Assembly: GCA_011524785.1 (NCBI GenBank)
Contig: WTJQ01000552.1
Coordinates: 1 to 5,952, forward strand
DNA from: Planctomycetota bacterium
GTDB lineage: Bacteria > Planctomycetota > UBA1135 > GCA-002686595
Direction of reading: 5' to 3'
Length of the DNA: 5,952 nucleotides
How positions within the stretch are numbered: the stretch's first letter is position 1; every line of letters starts with the position of its first letter. Shown here in pieces: positions 1 through 5,878 of the stretch. The notes under the pieces were generated by a model, which was given only the letters and a program-made list of their open reading frames with translations, did not search any database and had not been told where the DNA came from. The position numbers were made by a program, and so were the translations under genes.

Positions 1-1011
1 GAACTACTGGGCGCGGCAGCGGCCGGCCGACTCGGTCACGCGCTCCTCGTCACGGGCCCCCCGGGGATCGGCAAGTTCGCGCTGCTCGAGGAGCTCGCGC
101 GTGGGCTCCTCTGTGAGCGGGGTCCGGCGCCTGCTTGCGGTCAGTGCCCGGCGTGTCGCCGCGTCGCCTCGGGCGCTCATCCCGATCTCCATCGGGTCGA
201 CCCGCTGGCCGAGGGCTTCGCGGAGCTCACCATCCACTTCATCGCCGAGCGGGAGAACCGCCCCTCGGGCGCGTTCAGCGGGGTCGCCGTGGAGTCCTTC
301 CTGCGGCTCGTCGCGGGCGAGGGGGGCTGGAGGATCGTGCTGATCCGGGACGCCGACCGGATGAACGAGGAGACCCAGAACGCCCTCCTGAAGACGCTCG
401 AGGAGCCGGGGCCGGGCGTGCTCCTGGCGATGGAGTCGAGCCGTCCGGCCGCCCTGCTCCCCACGATTCGAAGCCGCGTGGTCGAGCGGCGGCTGCGGCG
501 GCTGGACAGCGGCGAGGTCGCCGGGGTGCTGGCAGCGGTCGCTCCCGATCTCGCGAGGGATCCCGCCTGGGTGCGTCTGGCGGACGGCGCGCCAGGCCGC
601 GCCGTGGCCCTCGAGGCCGCCGGCGCCCGCGAGTCGCTCGACCTCCTGGGGCGCGCCTTCGCAGGGCGTGCCGAGGCGCCCGCCCTGGTCAAGGCGCTGC
701 TCGAGGTGGAGGGCGAGTTCCCTGGACGCACGGACCGGGCGCGCGAGCGTGAGCGTGTGCGCCTGCTCCTCGACCTCGGGCTCGAGCTCGTGCGCGACCT
801 CCAGCGCGCGGTCGCCGGAGTGCCCTTGGCCTCCCTCGCTCACGGCGAGCGGCTGCCGCAGCGTCTCCCCTCGGGTCGCGCCTGTCGGGAGTGGCTCACC
901 GCGTGGCTCGAGGCGCGTGCCGACCTCGACCTGAACCTGAACCCTGCGAGTGTCCTGGAGCGGGTGCTCGACCTGACCTCTGCCGGGCTCCCGGCCGGTG
1001 GGAGAGCCTGA
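1..1011 (+). CDS. holB: DNA polymerase III delta' subunit (HolB), 5'-truncated
   Basis: The delta' subunit is part of the clamp-loader complex (with gamma/tau and delta) that opens the beta sliding clamp and loads it on primed DNA. The reading frame is open from base 1 and ends in TGA at 1009-1011, giving 336 visible residues; the start codon lies upstream of the window. Visible residues 19-25 form a P-loop, GPPGIGK. Cysteines 38, 46, 49 and 52 form the C-X7-C-X2-C-X2-C zinc module typical of clamp-loader AAA+ subunits. Walker B is DADRM (117-121), followed by NALLKTLEEP. TIRSRV (155-160) matches the SRC region, with Val in place of Cys. Near the C-terminus DLNLNP is the usual delta' collar motif. 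By comparison with E. coli delta' (first zinc Cys at residue 50), only about a dozen residues should be missing. The Thr/Ser that normally follows the P-loop Lys is Phe26, so ATP hydrolysis by this subunit is doubtful, as expected for a delta' stator. It is the first visible gene of a tight cluster. Family assignment is firm. Confidence 0.93.
   Translation, partial: ELLGAAAAGRLGHALLVTGPPGIGKFALLEELARGLLCERGPAPACGQCPACRRVASGAHPDLHRVDPLAEGFAELTIHFIAERENRPSGAFSGVAVESFLRLVAGEGGWRIVLIRDADRMNEETQNALLKTLEEPGPGVLLAMESSRPAALLPTIRSRVVERRLRRLDSGEVAGVLAAVAPDLARDPAWVRLADGAPGRAVALEAAGARESLDLLGRAFAGRAEAPALVKALLEVEGEFPGRTDRARERERVRLLLDLGLELVRDLQRAVAGVPLASLAHGERLPQRLPSGRACREWLTAWLEARADLDLNLNPASVLERVLDLTSAGLPAGGRA
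1001..1004 (+). promoter_or_regulatory. Ribosome binding site for the Minf_1886-type gene
   Basis: GGAG lies 8 nt before the ATG at 1013, inside the last codons of holB. The alternative in-frame GTG at 998 has only pyrimidine-rich sequence upstream, so this site favours the ATG. Confidence 0.55.
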
Positions 1012-1012
1012 G

Positions 1013-1420
1013 ATGGAAGCCATTCGTCGCGCGGCCCGTGAGGACGGGCGCTACTCCCTCGAGGCGTACCAGTTCCTCTTCGAGGGCCTGGATCGCGCCG
1101 TCAAGATGACCGGGCGCCAGGGAGCCGAGGACCGGCACGTGACCGGCCAGGAGCTGGCCGAGGCCCTGCGGCAGCTTGCGCTGGAGGTCTACGGGCCGCT
1201 GGCCCGTCAGGTCTGGAACGCCTGGGGACTCCGCGGGACGCGGGACTGGGGCGAGATCGTCTTCGTCCTGATCCAGCACGGGATCTTCTCGAAGCAGGAC
1301 TCCGACTCCATCGAGGACTTCGCGGACGTGTACGACCTGGAGCGCGACATGGAGCAGGCCTGGCAGCCGGCGCTGCCGGACCAGGAGGACCTCCTCGAGG
1401 GCGGCGGGGACGAGGCCTGA
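1013..1420 (+). CDS. Minf_1886 family (TIGR04138) uncharacterised protein
   Basis: This 135-residue acidic soluble protein has no signal peptide or membrane segment. It matches my recollection of the Minf_1886/TIGR04138 family, small proteins largely restricted to Planctomycetes and Verrucomicrobia, with no established function. The recognisable parts are an N-terminal YSLEAYQFLFEGL segment, HVTGQELAEALRQLALEVYG in the middle, and WNAWGLRGTRDWGEIVF, then an SKQDSDSIEDFADVYDL block. The Asp/Glu-rich tail is weakly conserved in appearance. The start is ATG 1013, one base after the holB stop and served by GGAG at 1001-1004. A GTG at 998 would add five residues but overlaps holB and lacks a ribosome site. 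The stop shares its A with the ATG of the next gene (TGATG). The position suggests co-expression with holB, but a replication role is only inference. No catalytic motif can be seen. Confidence 0.85.
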   Translation: MEAIRRAAREDGRYSLEAYQFLFEGLDRAVKMTGRQGAEDRHVTGQELAEALRQLALEVYGPLARQVWNAWGLRGTRDWGEIVFVLIQHGIFSKQDSDSIEDFADVYDLERDMEQAWQPALPDQEDLLEGGGDEA

Positions 1421-2598
1421 TGCTGGATCGCCTCCCGCGCTCCAAGCGCAATCTGGCCCTCGCAGGAGTGGCCCTCCTGGCCGCCTGGGGAGCCTGGGTC
1501 GTCCAGGAGATCCTCAACCCGCTGGTGGCGGCCTACGTGCTGGCCTACATCGCGCACCCGCTGGTGCTGCGGCTCGAGGGGCGCGGCTGGTCACGCCAGC
1601 GCTCGGTGAACACGATCTACGCGGTCCTGGCGGTGCTCACCGCCGGGACCCTGGTCGCGGTCTGGACGCAGGGGAGCCACCTGGCGGCTCGCGTCCTCGA
1701 CCCGGAGGCGGGGCTGCTGGCGACCCTGGACCTGCGGCTCGGGGAGTTCCTCGAGGGCCATCGGGAGTCCTGGTGGCTCGCGTGGCTCGGGCCTCTCGAG
1801 GGGAGCGGCGACGAGGGCTCGGCGCTGCTGCTCATGGCGCAGCAGCTGTGGACCGAGTTCGGGGCCGGGCGTGAGGGGGACCTCGCCGCCCAGGGCGCGG
1901 GTGCCCTGGGGCACTTCTTCGGCTCCGCCGCGGGATTGCTCTCGCTGATCGTCCTGACGCCGATCTACGCCTGGTACCTGCTGTTCGAGCTCGAGCGGAT
2001 CCACTCGGTCGTCCGGCGGTACGTGCCCGCTCCGGAGAAGGAGCGCGTGGCGCGCATCGCGCGGAGCATCGGCACCGTGCTGACCGCGTTCTTCCGCGGC
2101 CGCCTGACCGTCTGCGCCCTGAAGGGCGTTCTGCTCTCCCTGGGGCTCCTCGTGGTGGGGGCGCCCTACGCGGTCTTCCTGGGGATGACCAGCGGCTTCG
2201 CTTCGCTGGCGCCGTTCGTGGGGTCGCTCGCTGGCTACGCGTTCAGCTTCCTGGTCGCCCTGCTGGAGCCTGGCGCCGATCTGGGCCTCACGTTCCTGTT
2301 CGTCAGCGCGGTCTTCGGCTTGGCCGAGGTGGTCGAGGGCTACGTCCTGATGCCGAGGATCCTCGGCGACTCGCTGGGGCTGCACCCGCTCTTCGTCTTC
2401 GTCGCGATCTTCATCGGAGGAGCGACGCTGGGCATGTTCGGGTTCCTGCTCGCCCTCCCGCTGGCCGCCTCCGGGCTGATCCTCTTCCGAGAGCTGGTCC
2501 TGCCGGCCCTCGAGCAGTTCGCGGCGGGGAGCGAGGCCGGGGCCGTCGAGGAGCAGCGTGCGGAGTCCGGCGGCGGGGAGACACCGTCCGGCTCCTGA
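1420..2598 (+). CDS. AI-2E family (UPF0118) transporter
   Basis: This is a 392-residue inner-membrane protein of the AI-2E/PerM/TqsA/YdiK family (PF01594). Members have been linked to autoinducer-2 export or Na+/H+ antiport; substrates differ and cannot be read from sequence. Hydrophobic segments lie at about 12-29, 31-50, 63-82, 166-189, 233-254, 258-282, 287-310 and 323-358. A hydrophilic stretch at about 83-160 between the third and fourth segments is characteristic. Family signatures are FASLAPFVG (260-268) and PRILGDSLGLHPL (312-324), followed by a Gly-rich FIGGATLGMFGFLLALPLAA segment. The C-terminal 28 residues are Glu/Gly/Ser-rich and presumably cytoplasmic and disordered. The start codon ATG overlaps the preceding stop by one base (TGATG). 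GGGGA at 1406-1410 and GAGG at 1412-1415 are candidate ribosome sites, so re-initiation or coupling is likely. The name autoinducer-2 exporter should not be taken literally here. Confidence 0.92.
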   Translation: MLDRLPRSKRNLALAGVALLAAWGAWVVQEILNPLVAAYVLAYIAHPLVLRLEGRGWSRQRSVNTIYAVLAVLTAGTLVAVWTQGSHLAARVLDPEAGLLATLDLRLGEFLEGHRESWWLAWLGPLEGSGDEGSALLLMAQQLWTEFGAGREGDLAAQGAGALGHFFGSAAGLLSLIVLTPIYAWYLLFELERIHSVVRRYVPAPEKERVARIARSIGTVLTAFFRGRLTVCALKGVLLSLGLLVVGAPYAVFLGMTSGFASLAPFVGSLAGYAFSFLVALLEPGADLGLTFLFVSAVFGLAEVVEGYVLMPRILGDSLGLHPLFVFVAIFIGGATLGMFGFLLALPLAASGLILFRELVLPALEQFAAGSEAGAVEEQRAESGGGETPSGS

Positions 2599-2631
2599 GA
2601 GCCCAGGCCTTCGAGGTCCCGTCGATGCCGG

Positions 2632-5157
2632 TCAGCGGTCGGTCGAGTCCTCGTCCGCCATGGGCTCGAGAAGCCCCCGGAGCTGCGCGAGCTCCTGGGC
2701 CGTGAGCCCGCGCTCCTCGACCTCGGCACGGCCGAGCAGGCGGCGCGCCTCGTCCATCCGCGCACCGGTCAGCATGGCGACCGGGAGGGCGTCCTCAGCG
2801 TCGTCCTCCTCGAGCTGGAAGGTCAGGGCGAACTCGGGGACCTCGCTCAGGGGGCGCCCCTGGGCCTCGAAGAGCTCCGTGACCGCGCGCTGGAGCTGGC
2901 GGTCCTCCTGGAAGTCGCCCATGGGGAAGGCGCTGCCCCTGGAGTCCTGAACGAGGCGGCGGACCTCGATGCGAAGCAGCAGGCGCACGTCGTCACGGCC
3001 CAGGGTCGTGCCGAGGTCGGCGTAGAGCTCCTCGAAGCCCGGCCAGGCATTCCAGTCCCCGCGGTCGGACAGGGCCAGGGCCTGGAGGGTCTCCGCGTCG
3101 GACGCGAAGCGCTCGGTGGCCCACTCGCGGAGCTTGCGCTCGCCCTGGACGCGGCGCATCTCCCGGAGGCGCCAGTCCGCGTAGCGCACGGCGCGCACCT
3201 CGACGTCGGGCTCGACCCCGCCGGGGTTCTCGAGGTTGGCCTCGTCATCGAGCTGGCGGTGGATGGAGCGCCCGCTGGGCAGGAGGTAGTGCTCGATCGT
3301 GAGCTTCACGCGCGGCGCGTAGTCGAACTCCCCGTCGCCGTCCTGGTCCCGGGTGAGGGCCTCCCAAGCGTCCCGCCGGCCGTTGCGGTTCTCGTCCGCG
3401 AAGCCGTCGTCCTCCTCGCCGGGCAGCTGCAGCAGGTTCTGCACGGAGCCCTTGCCGTAGCTGCGCTGGCCCACCAGCGTGGCCCGTCCGTGGTCCTGGA
3501 GCGCGCCGCTCACGATCTCGCTCGCGGAGGCGCTGAAGCGGTTGATCAACACGGCCATGGGGACCTCCTCGGGCACGAGGGGGGCGACCCGGGTCTTGTA
3601 GGTGCGGCCACGGCGGACGCGGGACTCGGTGGTCACCACCGTCTTGCCGGCAGGCAGGAAGAGGTCGGCGACGTTGCGCGCCTCGTCCAGCAGCCCGCCC
3701 GTGTTGTTGCGAAGGTCGAGGACGAGGGACGTGGCCCCCGCCTCCAGCAGCTCCTGCAGGGCCGCGGCGACCTCCTGGCTGGCCACGCGGCTGAAGGTGG
3801 TCAGCTCGACCAGGCCGACGCCCCCCGGCAGCATGGCGGAGTGCACCGGCGGGATCGTGATCACGCCACGCTCCACCACGACGGCCATGTCCTCGGTGGG
3901 GCGGTCGATGAGGGCGGCGTCCATCCCGCGGCGCCAGACGTAGAGCTTCACCGGGGTCCCGGGCTTGCCCTTGAGGCGCTTGATGACCTCCTCGCTCGCC
4001 TCGCCGAGGGTCGGCCAGTCGCCGACGCGGACGATCTTGTCGTCGCTCGTGAGGCCCGCGAGGTAGGCGGGGCCCGAGTAGATCGGGCGGGTGATGGTGA
4101 AGAGGCCGTCCTCGCGGTCGACGTTGACGTAGGCACCGATGCCCCCGTACTCCGCCTCGAGGTCCTGCTCGAACTTCTCCCAGGCCTCCGAGTCGAAGAA
4201 CGAGGAGTGCGGGTCCATGCGCTGGAGGAGGCCCTGCATGGCAGCCTCGAACAGCTCGTCCCGGCTCACCCGGTCGCCCTCGATGTGGAAGCGGCTGACC
4301 ATCTCGACGAGCGCTTCGAGGCGCCGCAGCTCAGGCGTGAGCTCGCCGCCCCGGGCCGTCAGCAGCTCCTGGCGCTGGGCGTACGCTCGCCGCAGCTCGG
4401 TGTCCTTGAAGCGGCGGATCGAGAGCTGCTTGAGGTAGGCCTGGGCGAGGCGCCCCTCGGCGCCCGGTTCGGTGGCCACTCGCTCGAGCACGGGGACGAC
4501 GCCCTCCACGGTCTCCATCACGCCCAGGGAGGCGAGGGCCAGGGCGGCCTCGGCCGACACGGCGGGATCGCTCGACTGCAGGAACTCGAAGAGGAGGCGG
4601 CGGGGGCGCTCGACCTGCGAGCCGAGGGCGATCTGGTGGGCCGCTGCGGCGCAGCGGATCCGCACCGTCGCGCTGCGGTCGCTGCGGGCTGCCGCGTCCG
4701 TGAGCGCCGTCGAGAGGCTCGCCCGGGCCTCCTCGTCCGCTCGATCGAAGCCGCTGGCCACCGCGAGGTCGGCAGCGGCCAAGACGGCCTCGAGATCGTC
4801 CTGGGCCAGGACCGACTCCAGGGACGTTCCCAGTGCGGCCTGATCGGGATCGTCGCCCTCGAGCCGGGCCGCGACCAGGAACAGGACCGTGCGGGGTGCG
4901 AGGCCCTCCATGGCCAGCTGACGCTCGACCGCCCGGTCGAAGGCGGCTCCAGCCTCGTCGCCGAGGATCCGGGCGACGGCTCGCGCCTCGCGGAACACCG
5001 TAGCGGTGGGGGCGTCAGCGGCCTCCAGGGCCTTCTCGGCGAGCAGCTGCTCGAACTCGTCCTGGAGGAGGGCCACGGCCGGGATCGTCCGGAGGACCGG
5101 TGCCGCGGGGGACGGGACCGCGGCGGGGGCCGCGAGCAGGAGGAGCAGGGCGTGCAT
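2632..5157 (-). CDS. Exported S41 C-terminal processing peptidase, enlarged
   Basis: This 841-residue serine endopeptidase belongs to the CtpA/Prc family (S41), which usually trims or degrades periplasmic proteins from their C-termini. Residues 1-29 look like a signal peptide: a Leu-rich core, then AVA at 27-29 as a possible cleavage site, though the n-region has only His for charge. Residues ~35-280 are helical and Ala/Leu/Glu-rich, HEAT-like around 185-235. S41 N-terminal helices follow (~283-335, DPHSSFFD), then a PDZ domain from GGIGA at 338-342 to about 418. The catalytic core has DLRNNTGG (481-488), nucleophile Ser544 in SASASE, Asp555, Lys569 and Gln573; the Ser-Asp-Lys spacing equals that of E. 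coli Prc (430/441/455). Residues 588-615 insert two EF-hand-like acidic loops before YLLPSGRSI. A helical extension runs from ~655 to an acidic end. An in-frame TGA 51 nt upstream, with no other ATG/GTG/TTG between, fixes the start despite the absence of a Shine-Dalgarno. Usual family length is about 400-680. The physiological substrate is unknown. Confidence 0.93.
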   Translation of the reverse strand: MHALLLLLAAPAAVPSPAAPVLRTIPAVALLQDEFEQLLAEKALEAADAPTATVFREARAVARILGDEAGAAFDRAVERQLAMEGLAPRTVLFLVAARLEGDDPDQAALGTSLESVLAQDDLEAVLAAADLAVASGFDRADEEARASLSTALTDAAARSDRSATVRIRCAAAAHQIALGSQVERPRRLLFEFLQSSDPAVSAEAALALASLGVMETVEGVVPVLERVATEPGAEGRLAQAYLKQLSIRRFKDTELRRAYAQRQELLTARGGELTPELRRLEALVEMVSRFHIEGDRVSRDELFEAAMQGLLQRMDPHSSFFDSEAWEKFEQDLEAEYGGIGAYVNVDREDGLFTITRPIYSGPAYLAGLTSDDKIVRVGDWPTLGEASEEVIKRLKGKPGTPVKLYVWRRGMDAALIDRPTEDMAVVVERGVITIPPVHSAMLPGGVGLVELTTFSRVASQEVAAALQELLEAGATSLVLDLRNNTGGLLDEARNVADLFLPAGKTVVTTESRVRRGRTYKTRVAPLVPEEVPMAVLINRFSASASEIVSGALQDHGRATLVGQRSYGKGSVQNLLQLPGEEDDGFADENRNGRRDAWEALTRDQDGDGEFDYAPRVKLTIEHYLLPSGRSIHRQLDDEANLENPGGVEPDVEVRAVRYADWRLREMRRVQGERKLREWATERFASDAETLQALALSDRGDWNAWPGFEELYADLGTTLGRDDVRLLLRIEVRRLVQDSRGSAFPMGDFQEDRQLQRAVTELFEAQGRPLSEVPEFALTFQLEEDDAEDALPVAMLTGARMDEARRLLGRAEVEERGLTAQELAQLRGLLEPMADEDSTDR

Positions 5158-5190
5158 GGAGGTGGGGCGGCTTGGCCTGGGGCCATGGGA

Positions 5191-5200
5191 ACCGTACGGT
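5191..5200. repeat. Perfect 10-bp palindrome, site 1 (ACCGTACGGT)
   Basis: ACCGTACGGT is a perfect inverted repeat 34 bp upstream of the peptidase start. It is extended by GGG at 5187-5189 against CCC at 5202-5204, with one mismatch between. Its half-site ACCG/CGGT is the same as in the palindrome at 5208-5217. The pair resembles a double operator for a dimeric regulator; this role is inferred. Confidence 0.5.
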
Positions 5201-5207
5201 CCCCTTC

Positions 5208-5217
5208 ACCGATCGGT
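5208..5217. repeat. Perfect 10-bp palindrome, site 2 (ACCGATCGGT)
   Basis: ACCGATCGGT is identical to the palindrome at 5191-5200 except for its central two bases (AT instead of TA). The centres are 17 bp apart. A third, imperfect copy of the half-site pair, ACCG-G-CGGT, occurs at 5266-5274 within the large hairpin. Confidence 0.5.
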
Positions 5218-5247
5218 TGGGGGTAGGTCCGCCCGTGAGGGCGAGAT

Positions 5248-5293
5248 GGCCCGTCCGGCTCCGAGACCGGCGGTCCGTGAGCCCGGTCGGGCC
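5248..5293. other. Large imperfect hairpin upstream of moaC
   Basis: Bases 5248-5293 fold on themselves almost end to end. The pairs are 5248-5253 with 5288-5293, 5255-5258 with 5283-5286, 5259-5261 with 5279-5281, 5262-5263 with 5276-5277, and 5265-5268 with 5272-5275 around a GGC loop. That is 19 Watson-Crick pairs with one T-T mismatch and three single-base bulges (5264, 5278, 5282). There is no T-tract on the + strand side, so it is not a classical terminator of + strand transcription. It lies 60 nt before the chosen moaC start, so it may be a leader structure of moaC mRNA, or simply lie in promoter DNA if transcription starts later. Confidence 0.45.
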
Positions 5294-5353
5294 CGCGCTC
5301 AATCTACGACCCGCCCTGCGCGCTGCACGGGTCCGATACCGAAACCTATCATC

Positions 5354-5878
5354 GTGTCCGACGCCTCTCCCGAGCCCGCCAACGTCCCCGCGAGCCTCTC
5401 CCACGTGCAGGGAGAGGGCGAGTCCGCGCGGGCTGTGATGGTCGACGTGTCCGCGAAGGAGCCTGGCCGCCGCGTGGCGGTCGCGGGCGCCTCGGTCGTG
5501 TTCCCTCCCGGGGTCCTCGCCCAGGTGCTCGCCGGCCAGGGTCCCAAGGGCCCGGTCCTCGAGGTCGCGCGGGTGGCGGGCATCCAGGCTGCCAAGCGCA
5601 CCGCCGAGCTGATCCCGATGTGCCACCCCCTGGGCCTCGATCACGTGGAGCTGGACCTCGAGCCGTCGGGGGAGGACGTCCTGACGATCCGCTGCACCGC
5701 AGTGACCACCGCGCGGACGGGGGTCGAGATGGAGGCCCTCACGGGGGCCTCCCTGGCGGCCCTGACCGTCTACGACATGACGAAGGCCCTGGAGAAGGGC
5801 ATCCGCATCGAGGGGGTCCGCCTCCTGGAGAAGTCCGGGGGGCGCTCGGGTCTCTGGCGGGCCCCGGAGCCAGCCTGA
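5354..5878 (+). CDS. moaC: Cyclic pyranopterin monophosphate synthase MoaC
   Basis: MoaC acts in the cytoplasm with the radical-SAM enzyme MoaA. It converts 3',8-cyclo-7,8-dihydro-GTP to cyclic pyranopterin monophosphate, the first committed intermediate of molybdenum cofactor synthesis. From GTG 5354 the product is 174 residues (family about 160). Motifs match E. coli MoaC closely: MVDVSAK (29-35), Lys65, GIQAAKRTAELIPMCHPL (76-93, with His91), TGVEMEALTGASLAALTVYDM (Glu125 and Glu127 to Asp141), Lys144, and EKSGGRSG (159-166). MoaC homologs normally begin a few residues before an LTH-like segment, here LSH at 15-17, which supports GTG 5354, although no Shine-Dalgarno precedes it. The frame stays open upstream. 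An ATG at 5246 with GAGGG four bases before it would add 36 Arg/Pro-rich residues and remains possible. No other moa/moe gene is visible, so moaC is separated here from other cofactor genes or its partners lie downstream. Confidence 0.95.
   Translation: MSDASPEPANVPASLSHVQGEGESARAVMVDVSAKEPGRRVAVAGASVVFPPGVLAQVLAGQGPKGPVLEVARVAGIQAAKRTAELIPMCHPLGLDHVELDLEPSGEDVLTIRCTAVTTARTGVEMEALTGASLAALTVYDMTKALEKGIRIEGVRLLEKSGGRSGLWRAPEPA

Larger units (their letters stand above)
5158..5353. promoter_or_regulatory. Divergent intergenic region, peptidase / moaC
   Basis: This 196-nt stretch separates the divergently transcribed peptidase and moaC genes, so promoters for both should lie here. I see no convincing -35/-10 pair on either strand. 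The only A+T-richer patch is about 5334-5352, just before the moaC GTG. The region contains two matching 10-bp palindromes near the peptidase and a 46-nt imperfect hairpin in its middle, listed separately. A smaller hairpin follows at 5314-5331: CCCTGC pairs with GCA and GGG, with one bulged C. The peptidase side directly before its ATG reads CCACCTCC, pyrimidine-rich and the opposite of a ribosome site. Confidence 0.5.

Noticed and set aside
4..1023. 339-residue open frame on the - strand, antisense to holB
   Set aside because: It mirrors the holB codon pattern, gives an Arg/Glu/Gly-rich sequence without motifs, and the + strand frame is clearly delta'.
1591..2385. 264-residue open frame on the - strand inside the transporter gene
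   Set aside because: It is a Gln/Glu/Arg/His-rich shadow of a membrane-protein gene, with no recognisable domain.
2606..2618. Short hairpin GGCCT-TCG-AGGTC in the 33-nt gap between the converging genes
   Set aside because: It is only five pairs including one G-T wobble, with no T-tract in either direction. It is too weak to call a terminator.
3259..5226. 655-residue open frame on the + strand, antisense to the peptidase
   Set aside because: High G+C with biased third positions leaves the opposite strand open. The translation is low-complexity (Gly/Ala/Leu/Arg/His/Asp) with no domain, while the minus-strand frame has a complete S41 active site.
5324..5352. TGCACG - 17 nt - TATCAT as a promoter for moaC
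   Set aside because: The -35 matches only three of six bases, and the transcript would start after the chosen GTG start codon, so it conflicts with the preferred gene start.
5006..5353. Upstream extension of the moaC frame to a start at 5006
   Set aside because: It would overlap the signal-peptide end of the peptidase on the other strand and add an Arg/Ser/Gly-rich segment absent from MoaC proteins.
5158..5438. Possible small + strand reading frame: GGAGGTG at 5158-5164, TTG at 5172, stop overlapping an internal moaC ATG as TGATG at 5436-5440
   Set aside because: The 88-residue product is Arg/Pro-rich with no motif and would share most of its 3' half with moaC in another frame. The GGAGGTG also lies against the peptidase start, so this is likely coincidence.
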